A stretch of DNA of 64,000 bases, taken from Notamacropus eugenii. Taxonomy: Eukaryota; Chordata; Mammalia; Diprotodontia; Macropodidae. Of the stretch, positions 1-10,954 are shown piece after piece (position 1 is the stretch's first letter; each line of letters begins with the position of its first letter). The DNA is taken from assembly GCF_028372415.1 (NCBI RefSeq), contig NC_092875.1, positions 411,999,239 through 412,063,238 of the forward strand. The letters run 5' to 3'. The notes beneath the pieces are model-generated. The model ran no database searches, was not told the DNA's origin, and was given only the letters and a program-made list of their open reading frames with translations. Both the position numbers and the translations under genes were made by a program.

Positions 1-670
1 TTGAATTTTCCTGCATCTTGAAGGGAGAAAGGAATTTTGTGAAAAAGAGGTCAAGAAGGAATACATTCCTGGCATAGGGAACAGATAGTGTAAAGATATA
101 GACATGAGAAATGGAATACTGTGTGAGGTACAGAGAAAAAGCTAGCTTGACTGGATTGTAGAGTTTGACAAAATGAGTAACATGTAATGAGATTTGAATA
201 GTAAGTTGTGGTCAGACCATGAAGAGTCTGAAAAGGGAAATGAGTTAATACTTAATCTTATTTGCAAAAGACAACCACTGGAGATTATTGAGTAGAGAAG
301 TCATGATATGATGTATTCTTAAGAAAAAGCACTTTGGCAGCTGTGTTGAGGACAAACTGAAGCGGAGAAAGGTTGGATACAGGGAAACCAATTGGGAGGC
401 CATTGCAACAGAATACTTGAGAGGTGATGAGAGCCCGAACTAGGGTGGTAGCCATGTGAGTAGAAAGAAGAAGTCAGAAGCATAAAATATAGTGGTGGTT
501 GAAATAATGAGAAGTGACCTTTGATTGGATATGTTCTGCGAAGATGAGTGAGAAGTTGATAACTCCAGGATTGCAAACCTGAGAGATTGGAAGAAGTATA
601 GTTCCTTGCATAGAAACAGGAAGTTTGAAAGGGGGATGGGTTTGTTGTGAAATACAATGAGTGAAAGATA
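1..670 (-). mobile_element. L2/CR1-clade LINE remnant, antisense, cut by the window edge
   Basis: Reading the minus strand gives the 3' part of an L2/CR1-type ORF2 region: the plus strand has the complements of characteristic blocks such as CATTGCAACAGAATACTTGA, GAACTAGGGTGGTAGCCATG and ACTTTGGCAGCTGTG in the family order. The longest open frame on the minus strand (657-319) is a shadow of this dead element. It starts before the window. Confidence 0.65.
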
Positions 671-1254
671 AGAAAGACTCAACCATAATATATATAGCAC
701 TTATATTCTAAATGCTGTGTAAGAGTAACTCAGCATATCATTATTTTTCTTTTCATTCAGTTTTTTTAATGACAAATTTTGACTGCAAACTCTTTTCATA
801 GTGGAGAGTTCAAATTCAAATGTCAGCTTTGATTCAATGAAGGTGCTTTTCTTTCAAAATATTTAAGGAAAATATTTTCATTAGTACCAAGATGATTGGA
901 AGTTAGAGTATATAAATGTCATGATAAGTTCCTTCATCCAGTTAAAAGGTTTTAGGCTCCATTATATCTTAATACTCAACATTAAGATAGATTTGAAGTT
1001 TAGTTTCATTTCTGGGGAAGTAAATTCATGTTTATTTAAAGCACTTGGGAGAAGTTGGAGTTGCCTGCGCTACGTTTTATGGATAGTTTGACAAATGAAT
1101 GTATTGATAAGGGTCCTTAAAACTAACATTTGTTGTCAAGCATAGATAGTCAAAAGCAGCAGTACTGAATTTGTTTAGTTTTCACCCAAGAATCTCCAAC
1201 CATTGATTTGAATGCATTCTTTCCAAGGACAATGATTGATTTGATTGATATTAA
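671..1254. other. Non-coding stretch, no clear feature
   Basis: AT-rich. A short piece at about 684-750 (AGCACTTATATTCTAAATGC) resembles a MIR core end. Otherwise I recognise nothing. Confidence 0.6.
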
Positions 1255-1520
1255 TAATAATATTATCTAATATTTAGATAGTGTTTACCATATGCCAAGC
1301 ACTGTGTGCGAAGTGCTTTATAATTAGTATCTCATTTGATCTTCATAATAATTCTTGGACATAAGCAGACTATTTTACAGATGAGGAAACTGAGGCAAAA
1401 GGCAGTTAATTGACTTGCCCAAGGTCTCACAGCTACTAAATTTCTGAGACTGGATTTGAATTCAAGTCTTTCTGACTCTAGACCCAGTACTCTCTTCACC
1501 TGGTGGCCTTCTGTCATTCC
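1255..1520 (-). mobile_element. MIR-type SINE, minus orientation
   Basis: Complete MIR core order on the complement: CCATATGCCAAGCACTGTG, ATCTCATTTGATCTTCATAA, TTTTACAGATGAGGAAACTG, GACTTGCCCAAGGTC, GGATTTGAATTCAAGTCTT and CTAGACCCAGTACTCT, ending at the degraded tRNA-like head. Confidence 0.85.
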
Positions 1521-1567
1521 CTTTCATTTTTCCACTTAATTCCAGTAGACATTAAGTGCCTACGCTA

Positions 1568-1700
1568 AGGGAAGCTAGGAGACATGGTGGATAGAGCACT
1601 GAAGCTAGAATCCAGAAGACTCATCTTCATAAGTTCAAATCTGACCTTAGACACTTACTAGCTATGTGACCCTGGGCAAGTCATTTAACCCTGTTTACTC
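1568..1700 (+). mobile_element. tRNA-headed marsupial-type SINE, 3'-truncated
   Basis: Begins with AAGCTAGGAGACATGGTGGA and GATAGAGCACTGAAGC, has the B-box-like AAGTTCAAATCTGACC and the CTATGTGACCCTGGGCAAG block. It stops before the usual tail, at CTGTTTACTCC. The tRNA resemblance is the SINE promoter and does not mark a tRNA gene. Confidence 0.75.
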
Positions 1701-1789
1701 CATCATTTTTTTAAGTTTTAACAATCAACAAAACAATAAATCAGTCCCTAATTTGTAGCACTTGCTGATTTCTGAAGTATAAATGTGTG

Positions 1790-2450
1790 AACTAGCACTG
1801 GCACACTCCTAAGAGAAAGACAAAATTAAAAGGGGGAATCAGGAAAAACCTCTCACATTGAAAGTAGCACCTGAGCTGAGGTGTGAAGGAAACTAGAGAT
1901 CCTAAGAGGTGGAAGTGAGATGGAAGTACGTATCTAGTTTGGGAATAGCCAGTGCAAAAGACATGGAAACAGGCTATGAAAAGTTATGTATTAGAAACAT
2001 CAAGAAGACCATCTTGGCTAGACAACAGAGTACATGAAGAAGAGTAATGTTTAATGAGTCATGAAAAATAAGCTGGGACCAGGTCAAAAAGCCCTTTGAA
2101 CACCAAACGGGAATTTATTTTTAATTCTAGAAGTAATAGAGCAACTGGAGTTTTGTTGTTTTGTTTTTTTTTAATAGAGAAGTGGCATAGTCGGAATTAC
2201 AATTTAGGAAAATCACTTTGGTAGCTATCTGTAGAATAGATTATAGATTCCAGGAGATCAACTAGGAGGTTATTCAATAGTCAGAGTAGAGATAATGACT
2301 GCCTAAATTAGGGTGGTGGATGTTTAAATGGAAAGATGTGGTTGAGATAGAAATGGCCAGAATTGGCCACCCATTGGTTGTGGAGTATGAGAGAGATGAG
2401 TCAAGGTAAACTCCAAGATTGTGAAATTGGTTGATTTTGTGGTTCATTCT
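1790..2450 (-). mobile_element. Second antisense L2/CR1-clade LINE remnant
   Basis: Same family and orientation as the copy at 1-670 and covers an overlapping part of the element: GGGAATAGCCAGTGCAAAAG, CTGGGACCAGGTCAAAAAGC, GAAAATCACTTTGGTAGC and TAGGGTGGTGGATG appear in the same order. Both copies are dead. Confidence 0.65.
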
Positions 2451-2556
2451 ACTCTAAATGACAGTCTTTTGAGAAAATTAAGACTATCAGAAATATGCAA
2501 TTACCCAGACAGATAAAGATTTTAGTTCAAAGAAAAGTTCTGGATTTTCTGAAATT

Positions 2557-2558
<2 letters not shown>

Positions 2559-2597
<39 letters not shown>

Positions 2598-2662
2598 AAC
2601 ACACACACATATGGTTCAAATTTTATATGTGTGTGTGCATGTATATGTATATGTGTGTGTGA
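2559..2662. repeat. (AC)n and (TG)n/(TATG)n microsatellite pair
   Basis: AC repeats from 2559 to about 2610 with one TAA interruption, then alternating TATG/TG from 2622 to 2662. The two halves are complementary and could fold back on each other. Confidence 0.92.
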
Positions 2663-3639
2663 TTCAAAACTTAGAAAGAGTCCTTTCACTTGAATTGAGT
2701 TTAACTGGAGTCAGATAAAATGATCTGACCTAAAAGGTAAGGTAGGGCAGAAGCCCCTAAGTATAATTTTCACAGTTTTTTCTCCCTGTAGTTTGTATGC
2801 CAAAGCACGGGATTTAACCCTTTCTAATCAGATTGCTTCTCTTCTCATTTCCACTTTTAGAGTGAAGCACCTCTGAAATTTTCACTAGGGATTATACTGG
2901 AAGGAAAGACTTTCCCCAATCTCTTGATCTGGAATAAGACCCTTTTCTTTCCACTCCTTCCTGTTCCCACCCAGAATAAATGAGTCCCAGATCATCTGGA
3001 GCCAGGTCAGGATCAGAAGCAATAGGAAGGGAGGAGAGGGGGGTTAACAATGTACTTTATCTCTTCCCTTTTCCCTTCAATGCTCTCATTCTTAATTCTC
3101 TCATCCCCTTCATAGAGATCCTGAGCCCTCCTCTAATTTTCTCCTAACCAAGGATGGCCCTACCTGCAGAGAATAGTCACTCAAGAGCACAGTTTCTGTG
3201 ATAAGACTATGCAATGATGCTTACATCCTCTGTACTAATTGACAACTATGATAAATGAATGAACAATTGCTTCCATTATCTCTTGGATTTTCCCTGCACC
3301 CCTTTTGTAGTCATTGGCAAAATGACTGTCATCAGTCAAGGTCAGCTTATGCCCCAGAACACTTCATTTATTATGTTAAGTCTACAAAGAAAAAACTAGT
3401 TTGCTGTTTTTAAACTAAACAATTATTTTAGGTCTACAAATAAAAGTAATTTACTGTTTTTAAACTAATCTTTTATTTTACTGGATTCAATTAGATATTA
3501 TTCCCAAACATATTAGTCTTGAGATAATCATAATCATGTTGAAGGAGATCCAATGGGCAATCTGGGGAACACCTTTCCTTAAAATAGGTATTAGTATAGT
3601 TTTTTTAAAGGAGTGACTTATTTGGATCATCAGTCAAGA
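2663..3639. other. Non-coding stretch, no clear feature
   Basis: No gene, RNA or repeat that I can recognise. There is a short internal similarity between the TTTGCTGTTTTTAAACTAA at about 3400 and a near copy at about 3450, an old small duplication. Confidence 0.55.
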
Positions 3640-3980
3640 ACATCTAGTGAATGCCTACTGGATGCTCAGCATCATACTGAGCATTGTGAGAGAATATAAG
3701 AAGCATGAATGAACAAAAAAGCATTTATTACATACTTAAATTACATTCAAAACACTAAGAAAATCCTTTCCCTCAAAGAGTCTACAGTCAAGTTTGAGAA
3801 ACCTAATACCTGTCAAATATTTATAAAACAATACAAGAAAAAATGATAATTAAGTGCTAAGTAATGTGATGCAGGTTGCAAATTAGGAGACATCAGAATG
3901 GATTAGTCACAAGGGAAGTTTTTAGAAAACACCTGGTAAACAGAAAAGAGGTGGCTGTAGAGGAAGGAGATTTGGCTTCA
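3640..3980 (-). mobile_element. Antisense L2 3'-end remnants
   Basis: ATGCCTACTGGATGCTCAGC and CATTTATTACATACTT resemble the complement of L2 3' termini, followed by CTTTCCCTCAAAGAGTCTAC (complement of the family's segment on its 3' side). Probably two overlapping fragments. Confidence 0.55.
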
Positions 3981-3995
3981 AGGCACAACTGCACT

Positions 3996-4500
3996 ACTTA
4001 ATGTTCTTGTTTGTCCCTGGTTTTCCAAGAGGACCAATAATAGCACAGGGTAACGTCTTGATTTGCAAAAGAATTGAAGTGAAGTAGAATGGCACAAAGT
4101 CATTGGGTTCACTCTCTTCCAGAGTCATTGAAGTTCAGTGGCAAGACAAAAGTCAGGGTGACAGGGATTGGTCTGGGATGCCATGGATAACCTTGGCATC
4201 AAGCTCTAAGCTCTCCACATTGCCCACTTCAGCCACCTTCATGTCCTTTGAAACAAATTGTTCTCATCTACCTATTTTTCTGGGGGAAGTCTTCACATGC
4301 TTTAGCCATCCCCCTAAATCATCAATGGGTTTGAGGCCTATCCATTACCCTTGATCTGTGTTAGCATTACTGCCAAGATGGTTTACCAGGGTGTGACTGC
4401 TGCAAATACTGCAGTTTCTTAGAGCCCCAGTTGAGAGCTGGGTGAAAGTGGACACCAAAAGTGCATGAGCAGCCCTGAAAAGGGCTCAGCAAGCCCTCAT
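3996..4500 (-). mobile_element. SINE/RTE-type element (Mar1-like), minus orientation
   Basis: Its 3' terminus on the minus strand corresponds to the plus-strand block GTTTGTCCCTGGTTTTCCAA, then AGAGGACC. Internal blocks such as AAGTTCAGTGGCAAGACAAA and CTTCATGTCCTTTGAAAC fit a long marsupial SINE whose tail is borrowed from an RTE LINE. The terminal block is shared with the elements at 5593-5830 and 5836-6885. The family name Mar1 is from memory. Confidence 0.6.
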
Positions 4501-4554
4501 ACCAGAGATGCTAGTCTTCCCTGTATACCTCATACACCCTAATACTACTTAACA

Positions 4555-4680
4555 CCAGTATAACCAAAGGTGGGTCACTAAACCTCTCTAGGTCTCAGTT
4601 TCTTCATCTGGAAAATGAAGGAATAAGACTAGAAGACCTCTAACATCCCTTCCAATTTTAAAGTTATGATCCCATGACCT
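4555..4680 (+). mobile_element. MIR/THER-like SINE fragment, plus orientation
   Basis: Shows GTCACTAAACCTCTCTAGGT, CTCAGTTTCTTCATCTGG and the tail CTAGAAGACCTCTAACATCC. The tRNA-like head is missing. Confidence 0.65.
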
Positions 4681-5592
4681 AGGAGCTTGAGATGGTCCTT
4701 AAAAGGCATGGGCAAGATATGAGAAGGTAAGGAGAAGAAAATGTATTTCAAGTGGAAACACAAGCCACAATGCTGAGGTGGGAACAAGAATGGTGTATGT
4801 AAAAGGTTGAAATCAAAAGTCATAAAGTTGACTTCATCCTGCCATAGTTGAAGACTTTAAGACCATTCATTTAATAGGTTCTTTTCACAGAGTAAAACTA
4901 TTTCTCCACCACTACCTACTCTTCTTCCTCCTCTTAGCCCTCAGAGCTTTTGCTGACTTCTAGAAACTTCTCTAAAAGAGATGGTAGAAAAAGACAGCCC
5001 ACTGGAAGTGTTAGTCATTGTTCTGTAGCATTTTCAAAACAGCTGTAAGAGCATAATTGCTTTTTAAATAAGCTGATTAATAATAAGTAATTCCAAACAG
5101 AAAATTTGCATAAATGACAAATACAGTTTAAGAAAAATCTTAATTTACTCTTTTTGCTTACAATGTCTTTGTGCAACGCCAACTAGAACCAAAGCTATGT
5201 ATCCAAAAGTAATTGTACTATTTTAAAACATGCAAATTGATTTTTTTAAATGCATGCGTGCATGAGACATGGTAAGATAATGTTGGACTCAATGGTGTCT
5301 GAAATCCTTTTCTGCTTTAGACCTATGAACTCTATGATATTTCACTAAGTCTGTTCTCAGCTTTCTTGTCTTCTCTCTTGATATTCTCTACTCTGGAGAG
5401 TAAAGACATTCTTGTAGCTTCAATTTTCATTGATTTTCTTAAGACAGTTCCCAAATAGGCGTTTCTGTGTCTGCAGCTGCCCAGCTGTACATGTCTACCT
5501 GGATGTCCCATGAGTATTACAAGCATAATATATGCCAAACTGAATTCACCATCTCTCCTTTCATCACCAAACCTGTTTCTCTTAATTATCCT
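4681..5592. other. Non-coding stretch with a small SINE tail
   Basis: At about 5270-5345 there is a SINE 3' fragment (TTGGACTCAATGGTGTCTGA, then CTATGAACTCTATGATA). The rest shows nothing I recognise; short open frames here are uninformative. Confidence 0.5.
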
Positions 5593-5830
5593 CTTGTGTT
5601 TGTCCTTCATTTTCAAAGAGGATCATGACATCAGGGAAACGATGACATAACTTGCAGCTGACTTTGATTTGAGTGAGGAAGAGCTGTGCAAGATCACCAA
5701 CCTCACTTTCTCCTCCTGAGCCATCTGGATCCAGTGACAAGGTATTCATCAGGATGACTGGAGATGACCCAGGATGCAATAGGAGACCCTGACCCTTTTA
5801 GGCTAAGGCCTTTAGAGGTATGCACTTAGA
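5593..5830 (-). mobile_element. SINE/RTE-type element (Mar1-like), minus orientation, shorter variant
   Basis: The plus strand begins with TTTGTCCTTCATTTTCAAAG then AGGATCATGACATCAGGG, the reverse complement of the 3' terminus of the neighbouring RTE LINE (TCATTTTGGTCCTCTTTGAG then AATGAAGGACAA). Internal blocks CTCACTTTCTCCTCCTGAGC and CAGGATGACTGGAGATGACC are typical. It abuts the RTE head to tail in the opposite orientation. Confidence 0.65.
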
Positions 5831-5835
5831 CCAAA

Positions 5836-6885
5836 GTGGAGGGAGTGTTGGTTCATGATTTTCTGCTTGCAGATGATTGTACACTCAATGTAGCCTTTGA
5901 AGCTGAGATACAACAAAATATGGATCAATTCTCTGCTGCTAATTTTCTCTGTGCTAATTTTGGCCTAATAACTAACACCAAGGAAACACAAGTGCTCCAT
6001 CAGCCACCACGACACCATCCATATGTGAAACCATCAGTTACAACAAATGGAGAAGTTTTGAATGCTGTGGATAAGTTCACTTATCTTGGTAGTGTACTTT
6101 CCAGCGATGTACACCTTCACAACGAGGTTGATGCATACATTGCCAGAGCTAGCTCAGTGTTTGGGATACTCCAAAGAAAAGTATGGGAGAGAAGAGGTAT
6201 TAGACTGACTACTAAAAAATGAAAGTCCACAGTGCTGTTGTGCTGACCTCATTGTTGTATGCCTGTGAAACATGGACAGTCTACCAGCACCATGCCAGAA
6301 AACTGAATAGCTTCCATTTCAACTGTCTTAAGAAAATTCTGAAGATCACCTGGCAGGTTAAGGTACCAGACACTGAGGTCCTTACTCGAACTAAACTGCC
6401 AAGCATTCAACCTATGCTTCAGAGAGCACAACTCCAATAGGCTAGCCATGCTGTTCGAATACAAAATGTATGCTTGCCAAAAAGACTATTTTTATAGAGA
6501 ACTCGCATGGGGCAGACAATCACATGGTGGTCAGAAGAAGCTATAAAAGGATATTCTCAAGGTCTCTGTCAAGAATTTTGGATTTCTTTGTGTCACATGG
6601 GAGACATTGGCACAGGACTGCTAAGTATGGCATGCCCATATCAGAAGAGATGCTGTGCTCTATTTTCAAAGCAGAATTGAAACAGCATAAAGGAAACATT
6701 GGATGTGCAAATTTGGAGTATCCATCCCAAATGTTCACAAGGACTATCTATACCCAATCTGTGGCAGAGCATTCTGAGCTCATATTGGTCGGATCAGCCA
6801 CAGTTGGACACACTGAAATTTCACTTTATCATGGGGATGTCATTTTGGTCCTCTTTGAGAATGAAGGACAACAACCAACCAACTA
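5836..6885 (+). mobile_element. 5'-truncated RTE-clade LINE, reverse-transcriptase pseudogene
   Basis: A dead C-terminal part of a non-LTR retrotransposon ORF. The first frame (5836-6222) begins inside the palm with the catalytic LADD motif, followed by the thumb motif FTYLGSVLSSD. A -1 frameshift near 6219 leads into LLYACETWTVYQHHARKL, then stops follow, including TAG near 6438. Near 6754-6815 a frame with an internal TGA still reads PICGRAF...HIGRISH...TH, a remnant of a C-terminal C2H2-like finger. The 3' end is CCTCTTTGAGAATGAAGGAC followed by ACAACC repeats. Identification as RTE rests on motifs and tail. It cannot encode a working enzyme. Confidence 0.85.
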
Positions 6886-7339
6886 ATTCAGTTCAGTGAA
6901 TAAGCCTCTTTAAGAAGCAAGTCAAAGGATGGCCCCTTTAATTAGAAAGAAAAAAGAAAAAAAAATCAAACTGGGAGGGGAAGGCCCTCATGGTTGCTGT
7001 TCCAAAGAGAAAGTTACCATTGGCATTCACTCTAAGCTGTGAGGGCCCAAAATACAGTCATCAAGTGGAGGTTGGGCAGAAGGCCTCCCCCTCAGGCTCT
7101 TGGAGCTTTGGTAGTGGGACCTGCCCCAGAGGGGAGACAGCAGTGGTGTATGCAGCTCTCTCTCTCTCTCTCTCTGGAAAAGGCAGGGGAAGAATTAAAC
7201 CAGAAGGTGGTTTTTGGTGCTGCCTCTCCCCCTCCCCAAACTCACCCTCACTCCCCATGTGGGGGGCTTCTTCTTCCTCCAGGTTTTCATTGCCCTTTTC
7301 TGCTAATGGCATTACCTTCCTTCCAGTCCTTCAGGCATA
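6886..7339. other. Non-coding, locally GC-rich stretch
   Basis: Contains an A-rich run (6947-6967) and a short (CT)n at about 7155-7173. The reading frames around 7000-7490 on both strands are low-complexity and have no recognisable domain. Confidence 0.5.
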
Positions 7340-7653
7340 AAACTATGGGGTCACTTGTGACCTTTCATTCTCTTTCTCCAACCCTCCACCCCACTTCCAT
7401 ATCCAATCAGTTAACAAACCTTGAATATTTGACCTCTACTATCTCTCTGGTATTTATCCTGTCTTCTCTATTCACACTACCTAGAGCCTAGGGAAAGACG
7501 TATTGCCTTACATCTGAACTGCTGTCAGTCTCCTAACAAGCCTCCCTGCCTCCAGTTTTTCCCCTATCAGAACCATTCTTCTACAAGAATGACCAAATTA
7601 CTTCATGGCTCAAAAAACTTCAGTAATTACCTTCTGCCTAGAAGACTCATCAC
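7340..7653 (+). mobile_element. L2/CR1-clade LINE, left part of an interrupted copy
   Basis: Sense-strand L2 ORF2 3' region: CCATATCCAATCAGTTAACA, GAACTGCTGTCAGTCTCCTA, CAAGCCTCCCTGCCTCCAG, then ATGGCTCAAAAAACTTCAGT. The next expected family segment is found at 9276 onward, so the element appears split by the insertion at 7654-9275. Confidence 0.65.
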
Positions 7654-9275
7654 CAGACTTTTTTGATCATGCACCTATAAAAAAAACACAGCTTTTGAGT
7701 AAGCTTCATATTTCCTGATATACACATATAAGTACATATGTGTGTTTATGTGTATACACGTGTGCATGTGCGTATACATATATTTTAGAAATTACATTTA
7801 TGTACTATAGTAATAAACTTTATGTTGTAAAAGAGAGAAAATCAATGTTTTAAAGTTATGAGATAGCAATGAAATAACATTTTATGTTACTTTATCTTAT
7901 TTTTTTTCAGTACTTCTCTCAATAAAATGTTTTGTTAATAATAAAATTTTATGAGAGTAATGTGATTTGTTATTTTTTAAATTCTTAGTTTAGTTCTTTG
8001 TGATATAGTAATTTGGAATTTCTATCTAATTTTGGTGCATTTTTAATCTTGATTTTAATAGTTTTCAAAACTGAAAAACCTATTTCACAAAGATAAGTAG
8101 ACTCAAACAGGACATTATTGATTATACCTACAGAATCATCCTACTCCTTTTTTCATTCCATTCGCCAATTATACAAATGCTTTTATTTAAATTTTCTGCA
8201 TTGTTTTCATATTTCCTGATATTGATTAGTTTTTCCTGCAAACTTATTAGAAGGTACTTTTTTTTTCAGTGAGTTCAAAACCTACTAAGACTCTTCTTTT
8301 AGGAGAATTTTAAACAAGTAAGGGTACTCTTGTCTCCAATTTGGTGGTGGGGAGGAGGGTGGTTTGTTTTTTAAACTATGTAGATAAGAGAGTTTCTCTA
8401 AGTTACAGTGTCAGACTCATTTCACTCAGTCCACAAAACTCCCAGGTACTGCCTGAACCAGATTCATTAGGAAATAGTTGGGAAAAGTTTACCAAAACAA
8501 TTAAAAACACAATACAACATAAGTAATGTTAATTTGTAGTATTCTAAGCCAATATGTGATTCACAGGGATGCATTTCCATTTAAGTTTGACACCACTGCT
8601 TTCAACAACACATAGTTTTTTTAGCCATTTCATCATGAAGGCTTTGTATTGTCATTAGCTGACATCTCAAGGAACAATTAAGGCCAAGGTGATTGTTAGC
8701 AACAGTGGATATGAATATCTATTTCAAAAAAATCTTTTTTGATGACAAATTTTTGGAGAGTTGACTTTGTTAGATCTCACAAGAGCATCATTGTCCTTTA
8801 ACTTTTAATGTGACTGACAAAGTTCATACACAGAATAGGAAAAATGTCAGCACTGCCATTGTCTTGTACTCATATTGTTAGGCTAATCTTCAATCTGCAG
8901 TTTCCTTGTAGAAATATTGTTAAGCCATTTTTTCACTTTGTGAGAGTTGGTTTAGTTAAAGTGTTACAATAAAATCTGTAAATCCAGTTAACCAAGGACA
9001 CAAATTTCAGCAACAAATTAGCAAGAGGGGATATCACACTTCCTTAATAGGACATTCCCACTTTTCTTTCAGGATGCTCACACACTATAGGTAACATGGG
9101 ACCAACTGACATATGAAGAGAAGGTATTGATCTCAAGGCATACATAAATATTAGTAAAGCTTAATTTCCTCTCTCCTTCACAAAATATCAATAGAAATAT
9201 TTTTTTTCCTCAACATCCCAAGGGATCACCTTTCGTACTAGCTTCTATGTCTGCATCCCACATTGGGAATTACTG
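7654..9275. mobile_element. Probable hAT (Charlie-like) DNA transposon inserted in an L2
   Basis: The left end reads CAGACTTTTTTGATCATGCA and the complement of the right end reads CAGTAATTCCCAATGTGGGA then TGCAGAC, both like degraded hAT-Charlie termini. The flanks are two consecutive pieces of one L2. The flanking 8-mers, CTCATCAC and GCTTAGAC, could be decayed copies of one CTCTAGAC-like target duplication, but each has several mismatches. No transposase frame survives. It contains a second, smaller hAT-like unit at 8406-8598. Confidence 0.5.
8406..8598. mobile_element. Short non-autonomous hAT-like element (MITE)
   Basis: Ends are related inverted repeats: CAGTGTCAGACTCATTT on the left, and TTAAGTTTGACACCACTG on the right, whose complement CAGTGGTGTCAAACTTAA matches with a two-base gap. 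Internal sequence CTGCCTGAACCAGATTCATT resembles a repeat I recall as frequent in marsupials. Confidence 0.6.
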
Positions 9276-9785
9276 GCTTAGACATCAGTTAAATACTCCT
9301 TAGCCTGATATTGAAGGACTTCCATAGTCTGGCCCCCACCTACTTTTGTAGCTGTATTTGATCCTTTCACTCACTCTACATTCAAGCTGAATAGCTTTAT
9401 TATTTGTTCACTGATCATGTTCAACACTCTCTCACGTGAGTGCCAGATTATCCCGTGTGCCTGGAACATGCTCTGTCTTCATCTCCAACTATTGAAATCC
9501 TTCCCTTTTTCCTTTAAGACCCAGCCAAAGTAGCATGACCTTCTCAAAGCTTTCCCTAATTTCCATCTCCCCTTCCTTCAGTTGAAAGTGATCTCTGTCC
9601 TCAAACAGTCTGTTAGGAGCTCTCTTTTGTCCTTCTCACTTTCTACCTTGTATCAAATTTATTTATTATCCTCCCCTATTAAGGTGCAAAATGTTCAGGG
9701 GGCAAAGTAGGAAAGGAAAGGATTTCTCTTTTTTTGTATACCTAGAACCTATCAAATGCCTGCCTAATAAATGTTTGTTGAATTA
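9276..9785 (+). mobile_element. L2 LINE, 3' part of the interrupted copy
   Basis: Ordered L2 blocks: CCATAGTCTGGCCCCCACCT, TGCCTGGAACATGCTCTGTC, CTTTAAGACCCAGCCAAAGT, AAGCTTTCCCTAATTTCC and the terminal CCTAATAAATGTTTGTTGAA. This is the natural 3' end of the family. Confidence 0.85.
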
Positions 9786-10164
9786 AATTACCTTGGTTTT
9801 CTGATACTGTTATTGAAGTCCAAACACTTTTTTTTGAATGTGTTGATTTTTGACTCCTAAAAGAAAAAATTAAAAATGTATTATATTTATCATTAGGTAG
9901 CTTTAATTTCTTTCTAATCTACAAAAAATATTTTTCTCCCCTGCCTACCTCCCTTATCCCATTGGATAAGGAAAAAGAAAAACAAGACTCTTGTAACAAA
10001 TATTTATCACTATATAGTAAAATTATGTAATGTAACTGTACCTAAGGAGTCTGGGACAAAAATACGAGATAACTGAGGTACAATCACATTCAGTTTATTA
10101 TCATTCTGAGCACTGAGGGATGCCTTGAGTGCATTTCCTCCGTTTCCCCTGATTCTTAGGAGTC
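9786..10164. other. Non-coding stretch, no clear feature
   Basis: AT-rich, with no recognisable gene or repeat. Confidence 0.55.
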
Positions 10165-10385
10165 TTTAGCTCCATAAGAGGCCTTGCCTACCCTCTACCT
10201 CAGTTACTTGTCTTTCCCCAAAAACAGTATGTGTATTTCATACTTCTATGTGTACATGTTATTCCACTAAGAGATTGTAAGCTCCTTGAGGGCACACTTT
10301 CATTTTTGTCTTTGTATCCCCATCACCTAACAGACTGCCTGGCATATAAGATAGGTTTTAGTAAATGCTTGTGATTAACTGATTA
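10165..10385 (+). mobile_element. L2 LINE 3'-end fragment
   Basis: TTGTAAGCTCCTTGAGGGCA, TTTGTCTTTGTATCCCCATC, GACTGCCTGGCATATAAG and TTAGTAAATGCTTG follow the L2 3' end order. Confidence 0.75.
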
Positions 10386-10954
10386 TAGTGCTTACATACT
10401 CACTTGGGAATGTGACCTCATGCCACCCAGTGAATCATGCTGCCTAAATTTTTTTAGTACTATCTAGTTCTGCTAGACATAACCTAAGATTGGTAAAATC
10501 TTTAAGGAGTTTTATTGTCACAATCCTTAAAGCATTACATTTTTCTACAATTCAGCTCAACAAATGCTCTAAAGCACAAGAGACCCCAGTCAGATACCAG
10601 ATACTGGGGAGAAAGAATACTGTTTTCTTATGTGTCCAGATGAGAGTCAGACATATTCCTATTTATTGACTGAGCATCCTCATGTCAATAGGAAGTTTCT
10701 TTCAGGGCCATAATTAGTAAATTTTGCACTTAGGTTAAAGTCATAAAATTTGCTTTTAATTAAGTTGAGACAGAGTATGATGAGGCCAGGACCTCATGAG
10801 GCTGCTTTTGGGGAGGGTGATTGGCCTTTGATGTGGAGAAAAGGTTAAAAAGTTCACCCAGTCTGACAGCTTTCTATTTTAACTAATTATTCATATTAAA
10901 GTACTAGAACTGCAGGTGATAAAATGAAGAGAGTGTCAGTGTCAAAGTATAAGA
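10386..10954. other. Non-coding stretch, no clear feature
   Basis: Nothing I recognise. Confidence 0.55.

Noticed and set aside
319..657. 112-codon open frame on the minus strand
   Set aside because: It lies inside an antisense L2/CR1 remnant and lacks any intact retrotransposon domain.
5836..6222. A functional reverse transcriptase gene
   Set aside because: The element is 5'-truncated, frameshifted near 6219 and has several stops, so it is a pseudogene.
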